This document shows, piece after piece, positions 1 through 8,773 of a stretch of 23,813 bases of DNA (within the stretch, counting starts at the first letter, position 1; each line of letters begins with the position of its first letter). The DNA comes from Myxococcales bacterium. Its GTDB lineage: Bacteria; Myxococcota; Polyangia; HGW-17; SLPX01. Under the pieces are notes generated by a model. That model had not been told where the DNA came from. It ran no database searches and saw only the letters and a program-made list of their open reading frames with translations. The translations under genes were made by a program, and so were the position numbers. The DNA is taken from positions 1 to 23,813 of the forward strand of contig SLPX01000047.1 of the NCBI GenBank assembly GCA_007131745.1. Reading direction: 5' to 3'.

Positions 1-1
1 A

Positions 2-118
2 CCGAACAAGTCCCACCGTCTTGCCGGCGCGGTTTCCAGAAGACGGTTCAAGCCCTCCCGAGCGCAGGTCGACCCCGAACTTCGCCGGCAACTGGAAGCC
101 TTGGCCTACACCAACTGA
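2..118 (+). CDS. C-terminal end of a truncated gene, possibly a sulfatase
   Basis: An open frame runs in from the left edge and stops with TGA at 116-118, giving a 38-residue tail. It ends in DPELRRQLEALAYTN, the amphipathic 'PEL..QL.ALGY' ending often seen at the C-terminus of bacterial sulfatases and related alkaline-phosphatase-fold proteins. The preceding residues are basic and low in complexity. Nothing catalytic lies inside the window, so the assignment rests on the tail alone and is an inference. The gene converges on the lipoprotein gene on the other strand, with 99 bp between the two stops. That gap shows no clear hairpin terminator. Confidence 0.4.
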   Translation, partial: PNKSHRLAGAVSRRRFKPSRAQVDPELRRQLEALAYTN

Positions 119-217
119 TCCTACATCGATCCCACCCCACACGACCATCCCGGGTTTCATTTTCAATCGACGAGCCATCCGCGATTCACAACCCCTCGAA
201 ATTTCCGAACCGGGAAC

Positions 218-3200
218 TCAGGGTTGGTATTCGTAGGGTCCTATGTCAGCGTAGTCTGGGGTTCCAGTTCCCGTGTTGACTGTGTCCGGGTCGTCTACGC
301 GCGGGTTTCCGTCCATATCTAATTCCGGTGCCAAGTCTCCATCGGCAGCGTCAATACAAGGAGACCCGGGTTGCAGATAATAATTACCGTTGAGCGGATC
401 CACGAACAGCGGGTTCGCGTCGATGTTTCCCTCGCCCGGGTAGCCCCCCTGAATGTTTGAGTAGCGAACGGTCGTGGTCGTACCGCCGGGTTGGTTGGAA
501 ATCTGGTCTGTGTTAAGTCGGAAGATGGAGTTTGCGATATGGCACGTACCCCTGGCGTTTCGAATTCCACCGCCGTTATCTACAGCGATATTGCCGTAGA
601 AAAGGGAATTCACGATATTTACGACCGAGTTGTGCGCGACCAGTATTCCCCCTCCCTGTTCGCTGAAGTTGGTTTGGAAAATGGAGTTTTCAATAGTTGC
701 GGTTCTCCTGATGTACAATGCTCCGCCTTGCACATCTCCAGCGTTGTCTCTGAACCGGACGCCGGAAATTAACATGTCGCCGTCGTCAAGATAGATCGCT
801 CCTCCCCTGTCCGACCTGTTGGCGGATCCGAACATTGAATCAAAAACTTCCACCATGCTTGAGTCACCGGTTACATAGACAGCGCCACCCCTTTCGCCGG
901 AAGTGTTGTCTGCAAACCTGCTTGCTGAAATTTTCACATTGGAGTGCAAAGCGTAAATCCCGCCAGCGTAGTCGACGGCCTCGTTATCACGAAAAGTACA
1001 ATTGTGGAAAGATGCGGTGCTTTCATCAAGGAACACCGCTCCGCCGTCATCCGCCATGTTGTCGGTGAACCTGCTGTTTTCAATATGCAGACTGCTTAAT
1101 TCGGAAAGCAAACCAGCGCCCTCTCCGCCGGTGTAGCCGTTCTTTATAACCAACCCGTCAATAATCGCGTCCTCTATGTAGTAAGCAGTCAAGACGTGTT
1201 CCACTCTACCGACCGTCCAAATGTCGGCACCGTCCAGGATTGTTTCGTTCAAGATCCAATCTCGCTGGTCGCGGCGTGTTTCCGTTCCGTTGAATCCGCC
1301 GTAAACTGCAACATCGGACGCCAGATTTACGGTGTCATCAGAAGATGTCTCGTAAATCAGATACGATCCTCCCGCCACCCATACCTCGCATGTGCCGGTT
1401 GTAACTGCAAGAGCGGCCGCCTGATCGATTCCTTCCTGTACCGTGGGATATGCAGTCTCCCAGCTCATACCGTCAGGGGGATCGGTGATCGCGGTTAATC
1501 CGTCAACATACACCAAGCAGTAGCACACGCTCGGTTCACCCTCGCAGTTGAAGTACGGTTCAATCTTGCAATCCGCGGAGCAACCGTCGCCGGATTCGGT
1601 GTTGCCATCATCGCATTCCTCACCTTCGTCGATTATGCCGTCGCCGCATTCGCCGCCCGAGCAACTCGAGAAATCAAAGGTGCATTCATCGGTGCAACCG
1701 AGCGTGCCGCCGGTGTAGCCGAAATCTTCGCACGATTTTTCATTCAGGTTTTCACCGTCGCATTCTTCCGGACCGTTGATATCGCCATCGCCGCAGTACC
1801 CGTGACAGCCCGAATCGTCGATCGTGCATTCATCGCTACAGGCCAGATCCCCGTAGTAAAAACCGAAATCTTCGCACGTCAAGTCTCCGAAATCTTCGCC
1901 ATCGCACTGCTCCTCGCCGTTGATCTCACCGTCGCCGCAGTACCCGTAGCACCCAGATGAATCGATTGTGCAATCGTCGGCACATGCGAGATCCCCGTAG
2001 TAGAAACCGTAGTCCTGGCAGTTCAGGCCGCCGAATTCATCGCCGTCACATTCTTCGGGACCGTTGATATCGCCGTCGCCGCAGTACCCGTAGCAGCCGG
2101 AGTGGTCAATGGTGCATTCATCCGTACAAACCAGGTCCCCGTAATAGAAACCGAAATCTTCGCAGGTTTTATCGCCGAAATTGTCTCCGTCGCACTCCTC
2201 GTCGCCGCTGATCATTCCGTCGCCGCAAATGCCCTCGCAATTCGAGAAGTCAAAAGTGCAATTGTCCGAGCATCCCAGCACACCGCCGTAGAACCCGAAG
2301 TCCACACAGGTCTTCCCGTCCAGTTCGGAACCATCGCACTCTTCAGGACCATTTATGGTTCCGTCGCCACACCACTCGCAACCCGACTCGTCGAACGACA
2401 AACAATCGCCGGCGCACCCCAAAGCGCCTCCGTGATAAGTCGCATTGACGGTCTCGCATGTTTGGCCGCCCAGGTTGTCGCCGTCGCACACTTCGTCTCC
2501 GTTGATCGTTCCATCGCCGCAGATCCCGCAACCGGATGTGTCAAAGCCCGAACAGTCGTCCAAGCAACCGAGCGTTCCGCTGTGATAACCCTGAGTTGCA
2601 CAAGTTTGACCGCCGAGGTCCGTTCCGTCGCAAACCTCGCCCGGTTCGACCATGTTGTTTCCACACTCGTAGTTGTAGCAACCCGTGGTGTCGAACCCCG
2701 AGCAGTCCGCTAAACACGCAAGGTCTCCCGCGTCGAATCCCTGAGTAGCGCATGTTTGCCCGTCCAGAGCGGTTCCGTCGCAAACCTCGCCGGGATCAAG
2801 GATGTTGTTTCCACACTCGTAGTTGTAGCAACCCGTGGTGTCGAACCCCGAGCAGTCCGCCAAACACGCAAGGTCTCCAGCGTCGAATCCCTGAGTCGCG
2901 CATGTTTGCCCGCCCAAAGCGTTGCCGTCACAGACTTCGCCGGGTTCGATCACGTTGTTTCCACACTCGTAGTTGTAGCAACCCGTGGTGTCGAATCTGC
3001 AACTGTCGGAACAACTTAACATACCGCTGTCATAGCCCATGTCGGTGCACGTCATGCCGCCCAGATTGTCGCCGTCGCACTCCTCATCGCCGTAGATCAT
3101 TCCATCGCCGCAGATCGGATTACAGACCGATGGCTCCCCGAAACATTCCCAACCAGGCTCAACAGTGCAGTTTGAGCTGCACCCGTCGCCGTTTTGAAGG

Positions 3201-3427
3201 TTGCCATCGTCACATTCTTCATCGCCCGAAATGATTCCGTCCCCGCATACTGGAGTTTCGTTATAGTTGTTGTTTTCATTACCCTCTATGCCCGATGGGT
3301 CAAATGAACATCCGGAAAACGAAAACAAACCGGTCAAAAATAAAATCAACGGAAAAAGCACGCTCGCGGCGGAAAGCCGGCAACCACCTTGGCAGTCACC
3401 GTTGTTGGATGCTTGTGAATTCGACAT
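218..3427 (-). CDS. Large lipoprotein: cysteine-rich DUF4215-type repeats plus right-handed beta-helix
   Basis: Predicted surface or periplasmic lipoprotein of 1069 residues; function unknown. A hydrophobic signal segment (about residues 18-38) ends in FSFSGC, placing the lipidated Cys at 40. From about residue 61 to 634 there are 12 cysteine-rich repeats beginning CGDG or CGNN. The first and last are the longer DUF4215 (Myxococcus cysteine-rich) type with CDDGN..GDGCS; the ten between are about 45-50 residues with E.CDG and a closing SGC or TGC. The rest (about 635-1069) looks like a pectate-lyase-type beta-helix, with many GGA/GGG turns and N-S/C-x-F strands, and ends in the choice-of-anchor-Q-like segment D..GNPR..DIGPYEY. 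I chose the ATG at 3427 because GGAGG lies about 10 nt upstream and the signal peptide then starts correctly; a frame opening at 3553 adds 42 unlikely residues. It is the last gene of the sugar operon, 138 bp after the glycosyltransferase. Confidence 0.9.
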   Translation of the reverse strand: MSNSQASNNGDCQGGCRLSAASVLFPLILFLTGLFSFSGCSFDPSGIEGNENNNYNETPVCGDGIISGDEECDDGNLQNGDGCSSNCTVEPGWECFGEPSVCNPICGDGMIYGDEECDGDNLGGMTCTDMGYDSGMLSCSDSCRFDTTGCYNYECGNNVIEPGEVCDGNALGGQTCATQGFDAGDLACLADCSGFDTTGCYNYECGNNILDPGEVCDGTALDGQTCATQGFDAGDLACLADCSGFDTTGCYNYECGNNMVEPGEVCDGTDLGGQTCATQGYHSGTLGCLDDCSGFDTSGCGICGDGTINGDEVCDGDNLGGQTCETVNATYHGGALGCAGDCLSFDESGCEWCGDGTINGPEECDGSELDGKTCVDFGFYGGVLGCSDNCTFDFSNCEGICGDGMISGDEECDGDNFGDKTCEDFGFYYGDLVCTDECTIDHSGCYGYCGDGDINGPEECDGDEFGGLNCQDYGFYYGDLACADDCTIDSSGCYGYCGDGEINGEEQCDGEDFGDLTCEDFGFYYGDLACSDECTIDDSGCHGYCGDGDINGPEECDGENLNEKSCEDFGYTGGTLGCTDECTFDFSSCSGGECGDGIIDEGEECDDGNTESGDGCSADCKIEPYFNCEGEPSVCYCLVYVDGLTAITDPPDGMSWETAYPTVQEGIDQAAALAVTTGTCEVWVAGGSYLIYETSSDDTVNLASDVAVYGGFNGTETRRDQRDWILNETILDGADIWTVGRVEHVLTAYYIEDAIIDGLVIKNGYTGGEGAGLLSELSSLHIENSRFTDNMADDGGAVFLDESTASFHNCTFRDNEAVDYAGGIYALHSNVKISASRFADNTSGERGGAVYVTGDSSMVEVFDSMFGSANRSDRGGAIYLDDGDMLISGVRFRDNAGDVQGGALYIRRTATIENSIFQTNFSEQGGGILVAHNSVVNIVNSLFYGNIAVDNGGGIRNARGTCHIANSIFRLNTDQISNQPGGTTTTVRYSNIQGGYPGEGNIDANPLFVDPLNGNYYLQPGSPCIDAADGDLAPELDMDGNPRVDDPDTVNTGTGTPDYADIGPYEYQP
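2651..3000 (-). repeat. 150-bp near-identical tandem DNA repeat inside the lipoprotein gene
   Basis: The word CCACACTCGTAGTTGTAGCA starts at 2661, 2811 and 2961, exactly 150 bp (50 codons) apart, and most of the sequence between copies is also identical. It encodes the CGNN..GCYNYE repeats of the cysteine-rich region. Other repeats of the same protein are diverged at the DNA level, so this block looks like a recent in-frame expansion. Confidence 0.85.
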
Positions 3428-3489
3428 AAAAAACCAACCTCCACCTGAAGGGTTTTTAACTCCCTGAAGCTTACTTGAGAAAAGATGTT

Positions 3490-3505
3490 TCTGCAATTCT
3501 GCAAT
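3490..3505. repeat. 8-bp tandem direct repeat upstream of the lipoprotein gene
   Basis: TTCTGCAA occurs twice in tandem, 63-78 bp upstream of the chosen lipoprotein start, in the 138-bp spacer after the glycosyltransferase gene. It could be a protein-binding site or chance. No convincing promoter hexamers were found around it. Confidence 0.35.
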
Positions 3506-3565
3506 ATGGTGGATAATTCGATGAAAACCACATACGAATCTCCCGGCGCTCATATCGATATTTTT

Positions 3566-5167
3566 CTACCAACTCTTTCGAACCAGGGTTTCAACGACTT
3601 GGGCAATGTTATTCAAGGAATCCGGCTTAAAAAGCAGATTCGCGTCAAAGCCACCCCTAACAGCTTGTTTTTTTTCGATAATTTTAGAGCCGAACCCATT
3701 CTCCGCACGTGTTTCCTTTTTCGCTGTGTGTTTGTGGGGGAACATGAGAGATGTGATGGCTTGAACAAACTCAACCGGCCGCTGCGTCTTCCGGGCGGTA
3801 CCGGACCGGATGACCATATCCATGGTTTCTATGGACGGCAGGTTCAGGAGAAAAATCTTCAGGTCGATTCCCAGCCTGTACATCAATCCTATGGATTCAT
3901 AGATCACGGTCGAACTGAGCCCCACGAGAATTTTGGATTGGGTGATGAGCTTGTAAAGAGGAACTGAGTCATCTTGGACAATCTTTATATTCGAGTCGAC
4001 AAGCCACGGGTATGACGTTTTCCATCGGTCGTACTCGCCGGGATGGAGTTTGTAGACAATTCGAAAAAACGGATTGCCTGCCTTTTCGAGGAGTTCGGTG
4101 GTTTCCACAGCAAACCTGGAGATCTCTTTACCCGCGGTTCCCTGTGAAATAAAAAGAATCTGAATGATCTGCTTATCCGGCGGACTTGTTGTGTCTAAGG
4201 TATGTTTGTACTTGGAAACTTCCTTATCGAAATAAGGATACCCCACGCTCAGGATGTTTTCTTTCGGAATCGGAAAATCCAAAAGGTTTTTCCAATGCTC
4301 TCCGAAGGTCAACAGGCAATCTGGAAGCGCGTTGTTTTTGGGTTTCGCGTAAGGGTACGAATAACCGAAGTGATATCTGCTCATGAAACCATGTTGCAAC
4401 TCCACAAGGGGAATTCTGAGTCGCCGACATGCCTCGATGAACGTGTAATTCGTGTACCCCACGACCATAATTACCAGGCGGGGATTCATTTTCCTGAGCA
4501 CGCGGACATAGATCGGCAGAAGCTTTTTTCTTTCCCAAAGTGTTACAGAGACGATTTTTTCGAGATCCGGGTTGAATCCGCTTCCCTGATGGTTTTGGAA
4601 CCGGTCGCCCATCTTCTGCAACCGATCCCGAATAAACCATTTTATTCGGTCAAGAAGCTTTTTGTCCTCTTCCGTTAACGAGAAACCCTCAGTCGCAAGT
4701 TTGAAATAAAGAGTTCCCAGCAGAACTTGAAAATCCAGGTATCGTATTCCCTTTGTTTTTGGGGGTTTCTTGTGGTCGGGATAAACAGGTTTTTCAACTA
4801 AAAGACATTTGTACCTTGTTTTTAGTGCATCAATGACGGGGTCGCAATAAATGTCCCACCAGAAACCGTCTTCCATCATTTTGCGCCGGGGGTGCCCGAA
4901 AAACAGGAGATCGCATTTGGAAGAAAAACACGGGTTGTGGAAAACAGCCGCGTTTGCAGCGTTCAAGATGTGTTTGGATTTGCTTGTGAAAGAATCAACA
5001 TCGTGGGCCGTGTGCGCAACCCCGCGAATCCCGGTTTGAGTGGTGATCTTCCGGTAGAATGGAAACCTGACCAAGTTCCAAAAATACACCCCCTGGATGG
5101 ACTTGTTAAACAAATCCATTTCTTTTTCGGCCTCGAAAATAGTTTCGGCTATGCGTTTGAGTTCCAT
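3566..5167 (-). CDS. GT-B-like glycosyltransferase, candidate nonulosonic acid transferase
   Basis: 533-residue protein with no signal peptide or membrane span, probably cytoplasmic. The C-terminal half looks like a GT-B nucleotide-sugar binding domain. Visible are LVELQHG (residues 254-260) followed by HFGYSYP, YKLHPGE (372-378) and GLSSTVIYE (416-424). The HP and S-S/T elements in this order resemble the motifs of bacterial sialyltransferase families, and an acidic EDG occurs at 99-101, although that may be coincidence. The family could not be named; a capsule-synthesis or CDP-glycerol-type transferase is the main alternative. The gene begins 7 nt after the pseI stop and so is very likely co-transcribed. 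Its role as the transferase using the CMP-sugar made by the operon is inferred from position and motifs. The ATG at 5167 has a weak ribosome site; Met17 is an alternative start. Confidence 0.75.
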   Translation of the reverse strand: MELKRIAETIFEAEKEMDLFNKSIQGVYFWNLVRFPFYRKITTQTGIRGVAHTAHDVDSFTSKSKHILNAANAAVFHNPCFSSKCDLLFFGHPRRKMMEDGFWWDIYCDPVIDALKTRYKCLLVEKPVYPDHKKPPKTKGIRYLDFQVLLGTLYFKLATEGFSLTEEDKKLLDRIKWFIRDRLQKMGDRFQNHQGSGFNPDLEKIVSVTLWERKKLLPIYVRVLRKMNPRLVIMVVGYTNYTFIEACRRLRIPLVELQHGFMSRYHFGYSYPYAKPKNNALPDCLLTFGEHWKNLLDFPIPKENILSVGYPYFDKEVSKYKHTLDTTSPPDKQIIQILFISQGTAGKEISRFAVETTELLEKAGNPFFRIVYKLHPGEYDRWKTSYPWLVDSNIKIVQDDSVPLYKLITQSKILVGLSSTVIYESIGLMYRLGIDLKIFLLNLPSIETMDMVIRSGTARKTQRPVEFVQAITSLMFPHKHTAKKETRAENGFGSKIIEKKQAVRGGFDANLLFKPDSLNNIAQVVETLVRKSW

Positions 5168-5174
5168 TGCATTT

Positions 5175-6224
5175 CTAAGGGCTTACTATCATGTCCCATG
5201 TTACAGGGGTTCCTTTTTTCACAGCCCTGTTTACTTTTCTTCCAAGCAGGATGTCGTAGTATTTGGGTTTCAATCCGTGACCGGGGCGAATTCTCCCCAG
5301 GTTTTTTGGTGTTAAAACATCACCTCTTTCAAGGTCTTGAATGATGTAAAGAGACCGTCGTTTTTTTACAGCGTTTTGTTCCGCGGGGGTCGGGCCGTAA
5401 GATATTTTTCCAAGTGCACGCCATGCTTCCATAGATTCCGCAGCGAGCACGCTGAACTCGTCCGGTTCAAGTGAAAAACAAGCGTCCACGCCGCCTTGTT
5501 TTCTGGAAAGGGTGAAGTGTTTTTCGATCATCACCGCGCCCAGAGCGACCGCGGCCAACGACGGACCGATGGAAGGAGTGTGATCTGAAAGCCCAACCTC
5601 GCATCCGAACAACTCTCTCATGTGAGGGATTGTACGCAGATTCGAGTGTTCAGAGGATGCCGGATAAACGCTGGTGCACTTTAGCAGGATGATATCCCTG
5701 CATCCGGCCGAGCGGGCTGTTTCCACACCTTCTCCTATCTCTGCAATGGACGCGGCTCCCGTGGAGATTATAAGAGGTTTTTTCGTACCGGCCGCTTTTT
5801 TTATCAAGGGCAGGTCGACGCATTCAAAGGAAGCTATCTTAAAGCAAGGAACATCAAGGGTTTCCAGAAAATCAACTGCGGAATCATCAAACGGCGAACT
5901 GAAGCACAGCAACCCCGCGGATTCCGCCCGCTCCATTATCGGGGCGTGCCATTCTCGGGGCGTATGCGCTTTTTCATAAAGAGAGTATAGAGATTGTCCG
6001 ACCCATGGAGAGCCGGGATCAGTTATCATGAATTCCCGCTGATCCATGTCGAGAGTCATTGTATCAGCGGTGTATGTTTGAAGCTTTATTGCGTGTGCCC
6101 CCGCTTCGGCCGCAGCATCCACAATCTCGAGCGCTCGTTCAAGCGAGTTTGCGTGATTGCCCGACATTTCCGCGACAATAAAGGGCGGCCCTCCGGGACC
6201 GATTTCTCGTTTTCCAATCAACAT
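5175..6224 (-). CDS. pseI: Pseudaminic acid synthase (NeuB family)
   Basis: 349-residue NeuB-family enzyme that condenses phosphoenolpyruvate with a 2,4-diacetamido-trideoxyhexose to form pseudaminic acid. The N-terminal TIM-barrel starts FIVAEMSGNHANS, close to the family consensus. The two metal-binding histidines are visible in SDHT (H215) and EKHFT (H236). The C-terminal 60 residues form the SAF/antifreeze-like domain (LGRKVNRAVKKGTPVTWDMI). Similarity appears closer to PseI than to sialic acid NeuB, and the neighbours PseB, PseC and PseG support this. I chose the ATG at 6224 because AGAGG lies 6 nt upstream and the family N-terminus begins here; the frame is open to 6353, but that extension overlaps the upstream gene. 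Legionaminic or another nonulosonic acid remains possible in principle. Confidence 0.92.
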   Translation of the reverse strand: MLIGKREIGPGGPPFIVAEMSGNHANSLERALEIVDAAAEAGAHAIKLQTYTADTMTLDMDQREFMITDPGSPWVGQSLYSLYEKAHTPREWHAPIMERAESAGLLCFSSPFDDSAVDFLETLDVPCFKIASFECVDLPLIKKAAGTKKPLIISTGAASIAEIGEGVETARSAGCRDIILLKCTSVYPASSEHSNLRTIPHMRELFGCEVGLSDHTPSIGPSLAAVALGAVMIEKHFTLSRKQGGVDACFSLEPDEFSVLAAESMEAWRALGKISYGPTPAEQNAVKKRRSLYIIQDLERGDVLTPKNLGRIRPGHGLKPKYYDILLGRKVNRAVKKGTPVTWDMIVSP

Positions 6225-6265
6225 GGAAACCTCTTTATTCTTTGCACTCTCTTCCGTGCCGAGTT

Positions 6266-8017
6266 TTATCCGTGTCCTTTTCCGGTTTCTTTTTCGGACC
6301 AATCGATTCGCGTAAGCGCCATGAAGAACCATTCGTCCGGACCGTCCGCGCACAATTCATGCGCATCGGTCCATTGGAGACCATCTTCGAAAAAAAAAGC
6401 TTCTGGAAAACGACCATAAACCGAAAAGCCGATTTTCTCGTTTATCCGGATATTGGCCTTGTTCTGAGCACGAACGACGGCGATGACGCACTCCAGTTTC
6501 AAAACCGAAAAACCATATTCAATCCAGCACGCGGTTGCTTCGTATCCGTATCCCTTGCCAAGCGCTGTTTTTTCACCGATATATTTTCCAAGTTCCGCGC
6601 AATTTTTTGAACCCGTGCAGTTTTCCAAAAACTGTTCAGGTACGGCCCGCCAGGTAAAACTAAGGCTTCCTATGGGGCGGAAACGGCTGTTTTCGCAACT
6701 TGTGTCTTCAAGGAAAAGTTCTCCGGTTTCGTTGATCCGTTCTTCGATTATACAATCCACGCGGCACCGGCGCGTCCGCTTGAACCATTCGAGATGTTTT
6801 TCAACTGTGAGATTTTCCCTTTGCGGAGCTCTGTTCATTGAGGCGACGTGATCCGAGTTTCGCCAGGATACGACGATCTCTCCGTCCGCTTCGGTCATCG
6901 GCCTGAGTCGAAGACGGCGGGTTTCAAGTATCGGCGGATACAAGGGATAAAACGAACGGTCGGATTTGTCCGTTGTTTTTTCAATCTTGTTCATTATGCG
7001 CTCTGCAACGCGGTCACCGCCCTTTCCATCGATGCACTTTCTTGCCTTGTCCGCCATTTCTTTGCGAGTAGACTCGGAATCCAGCAATTCAGAAATTTTT
7101 CCCACCAGTTTTTCCGCGGCCGTGTCTTTGAGGTCTCCCAGGTAAACAGCGGATCCGGTTTTCTCCCAGGCGCGCGCTCCCTGGATTTGATTGTCCCCTA
7201 TGGTCATCAAGACCATGGGCAACCCGCAACACGCTGCTTCAAAGGTCGTGGTGCCGCCGGCCATTATTGCCAGGTCACAACCTGCAAATACGGGAGCGAC
7301 AGGATTCGGGTCAACCAGCAATCGGACCCGGCCTTTCCCCCGGGTTTTGATCCATTCTGAAAGTCGTTTGTTTCGCGGGTTGTGTTTTCCCGAAACCACC
7401 ACAAAATCAACCTGTCCCGGAGTTTCAGAAAGGACCGCGGATAAAACAAACTCCACTCCTCCCCTGTCATCTCCCCCACCGAATGTAACCAACACTTTTT
7501 CAACCTGCCTGCCGGAACAATGATCGGATAAGGAAATCGATGAAAATTGATTTCGAAGTATCGCGTAACGCGGACCGATCAACACTTCGGCCGCGGGGTT
7601 TCGAACAACTTGTTCATAGCATCCTGGTGTAGCTGCGGGACTCGCGTTGACAATGATGTCCCCCCACAGAGGCTTGGATGCCGCATAGTCAAACTGAAGG
7701 TAGTGAAACGAGTTTTGTTTCAATATCTTTTGATACGTTTCATCGACTCTGTAATCATCAAGCACCACGAAAGCAGCTTTCCTCTGAGTTGCGATCGTGC
7801 AAAGTTTTTCAGCGTCCTTTTCAGGAGATATCCATTCGGCAGCGGGAATCCATTCACAAAACTCCGCTTCCACGGATGCATACTCTGCTGCCGGGCCGAC
7901 CATGACGCACTTTCCACCCCGATTGTTGAGCGCCCGGGCCAAGGCCGTACACCTGGTTAAATGTCCGAACCCGACGGTTGGACCTGCATTGCAACGAAAT
8001 ACGATCGTGTCGTTCAT
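6266..8017 (-). CDS. pseG-pseH: Fused PseG hydrolase and PseH N-acetyltransferase
   Basis: Two-domain protein of 583 residues. Residues 1 to about 345 match PseG, the GT-B-fold hydrolase that removes UDP from UDP-2,4-diacetamido-2,4,6-trideoxy-beta-L-altropyranose. GFGHLTRC carries the catalytic-type His (H19), and the C-terminal half has IMAGGTTTFEAACCGLP. After a linker (DKSDRSFYPLYPP), residues from about 360 form a GNAT acetyltransferase beginning ETRRLRLRPMTEADGE. It has GKGYGYEAT in the acetyl-CoA loop and NKANIRINEKIGF, as in PseH, which acetylates the C4 amine. The two activities act in consecutive steps. The ATG at 8017 is preferred; a GTG at 8032 is in frame. The gene follows the cytidylyltransferase stop by 36 bp. 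Separate pseG and pseH genes are the usual arrangement, so the fusion is notable but mechanistically sensible. Confidence 0.9.
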   Translation of the reverse strand: MNDTIVFRCNAGPTVGFGHLTRCTALARALNNRGGKCVMVGPAAEYASVEAEFCEWIPAAEWISPEKDAEKLCTIATQRKAAFVVLDDYRVDETYQKILKQNSFHYLQFDYAASKPLWGDIIVNASPAATPGCYEQVVRNPAAEVLIGPRYAILRNQFSSISLSDHCSGRQVEKVLVTFGGGDDRGGVEFVLSAVLSETPGQVDFVVVSGKHNPRNKRLSEWIKTRGKGRVRLLVDPNPVAPVFAGCDLAIMAGGTTTFEAACCGLPMVLMTIGDNQIQGARAWEKTGSAVYLGDLKDTAAEKLVGKISELLDSESTRKEMADKARKCIDGKGGDRVAERIMNKIEKTTDKSDRSFYPLYPPILETRRLRLRPMTEADGEIVVSWRNSDHVASMNRAPQRENLTVEKHLEWFKRTRRCRVDCIIEERINETGELFLEDTSCENSRFRPIGSLSFTWRAVPEQFLENCTGSKNCAELGKYIGEKTALGKGYGYEATACWIEYGFSVLKLECVIAVVRAQNKANIRINEKIGFSVYGRFPEAFFFEDGLQWTDAHELCADGPDEWFFMALTRIDWSEKETGKGHG

Positions 8018-8053
8018 CTTTGTTTGCACCACCCAGAAGAAATCGCAGGACCG

Positions 8054-8773
8054 TCAGGATACTTGTTCGACCATGGCATTTATTTTCATCCATTCCGGAT
8101 TTTGTTTCAACACATCGAGGATCTCTCTCATTCCGAACTGCCGATCGCCGAGTTCTCCATATATTTTCCTCACCAGGTCCAAGTCTTCCGATGTATCGAC
8201 GGTCCAGCGATGTCGCGAAAAATCCTCATCGTTGGTGATGGACAGAATGTCGAAGCGTTCGGGTTGTTTCCACACAAAACGATTCACGTGCTCCCTGTCG
8301 AGCGGATCCACCCCTTCCTTGTGGGCCAGCGTCAATGCATCCATGGTTATGATAGCCGTGTCCAGGCCTCTCGGATAAGTTCTTTGAATTGTATTCGACG
8401 CGTAATCCGGACGCTTCTCAACAAAACCTCTTGTCACCTTGTTCGACACTGACGGATCGATGAGGGGGCAGTCGGCCGTGATTCTCATCACTGCTTCGGC
8501 CTTGTACATTCGGGCGGCTTTATAGTACCTGGACAAGACATCCGTTTCTGAACCACGGTAACAGTCCACGTCAATTTCGCGCGCTATTTGTTGCGTCAGG
8601 TCATCGCTGCTCGAAACCGATGTGGCGATCACTGTTTGTCCGATGTTTTCGAATTGTTTCGTTCTTTCAACCACCCTGGCCAGCATGGATTTGCCGGCGA
8701 TATCCATGGATATTTTTCCGGGTAACCGCGTTGAGCCCATCCGGGCCTGGATTATGCAGACAATTCGAGTCAT
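8054..8773 (-). CDS. pseF: CMP-sugar (pseudaminate-type) cytidylyltransferase, SpsF/PseF-like
   Basis: 239-residue protein of the SpsF/CMP-KDO-synthetase-like cytidylyltransferase group, predicted to activate the nonulosonic acid with CTP. QARMGSTRLPGK (residues 9-20) is the nucleotide-binding signature of the family, and ITADCPLIDP carries the acidic metal site. RGLDTAIIT and DREHVN follow in the expected order. The ATG at 8773 overlaps the stop of pseC as ATGA, so translation is probably coupled. The fold is nearer SpsF than the Helicobacter-type PseF, so the symbol is assigned mainly from operon context. A cytidylyltransferase for a different acid sugar is the alternative. Confidence 0.85.
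   Translation of the reverse strand: MTRIVCIIQARMGSTRLPGKISMDIAGKSMLARVVERTKQFENIGQTVIATSVSSSDDLTQQIAREIDVDCYRGSETDVLSRYYKAARMYKAEAVMRITADCPLIDPSVSNKVTRGFVEKRPDYASNTIQRTYPRGLDTAIITMDALTLAHKEGVDPLDREHVNRFVWKQPERFDILSITNDEDFSRHRWTVDTSEDLDLVRKIYGELGDRQFGMREILDVLKQNPEWMKINAMVEQVS

Noticed and set aside
21..236. 71-codon plus-strand open frame at the left edge
   Set aside because: It overlaps the more protein-like frame ending at 118 and the lipoprotein tail; it is proline-rich with no family resemblance.
2102..2713. 203-codon open frame on the plus strand
   Set aside because: It is the antisense of the cysteine-rich repeats; its length comes from the repeat structure, and it has no recognisable motif or ribosome site.
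2651..3000. CRISPR-like regular repeats
   Set aside because: The 150-bp period equals 50 codons, the spacers are also conserved, and the region lies within a long coding frame.
3428..3553. 42-codon N-terminal extension of the lipoprotein
   Set aside because: It would put a charged segment before the signal peptide, and the ATG at 3427 has a strong ribosome site.
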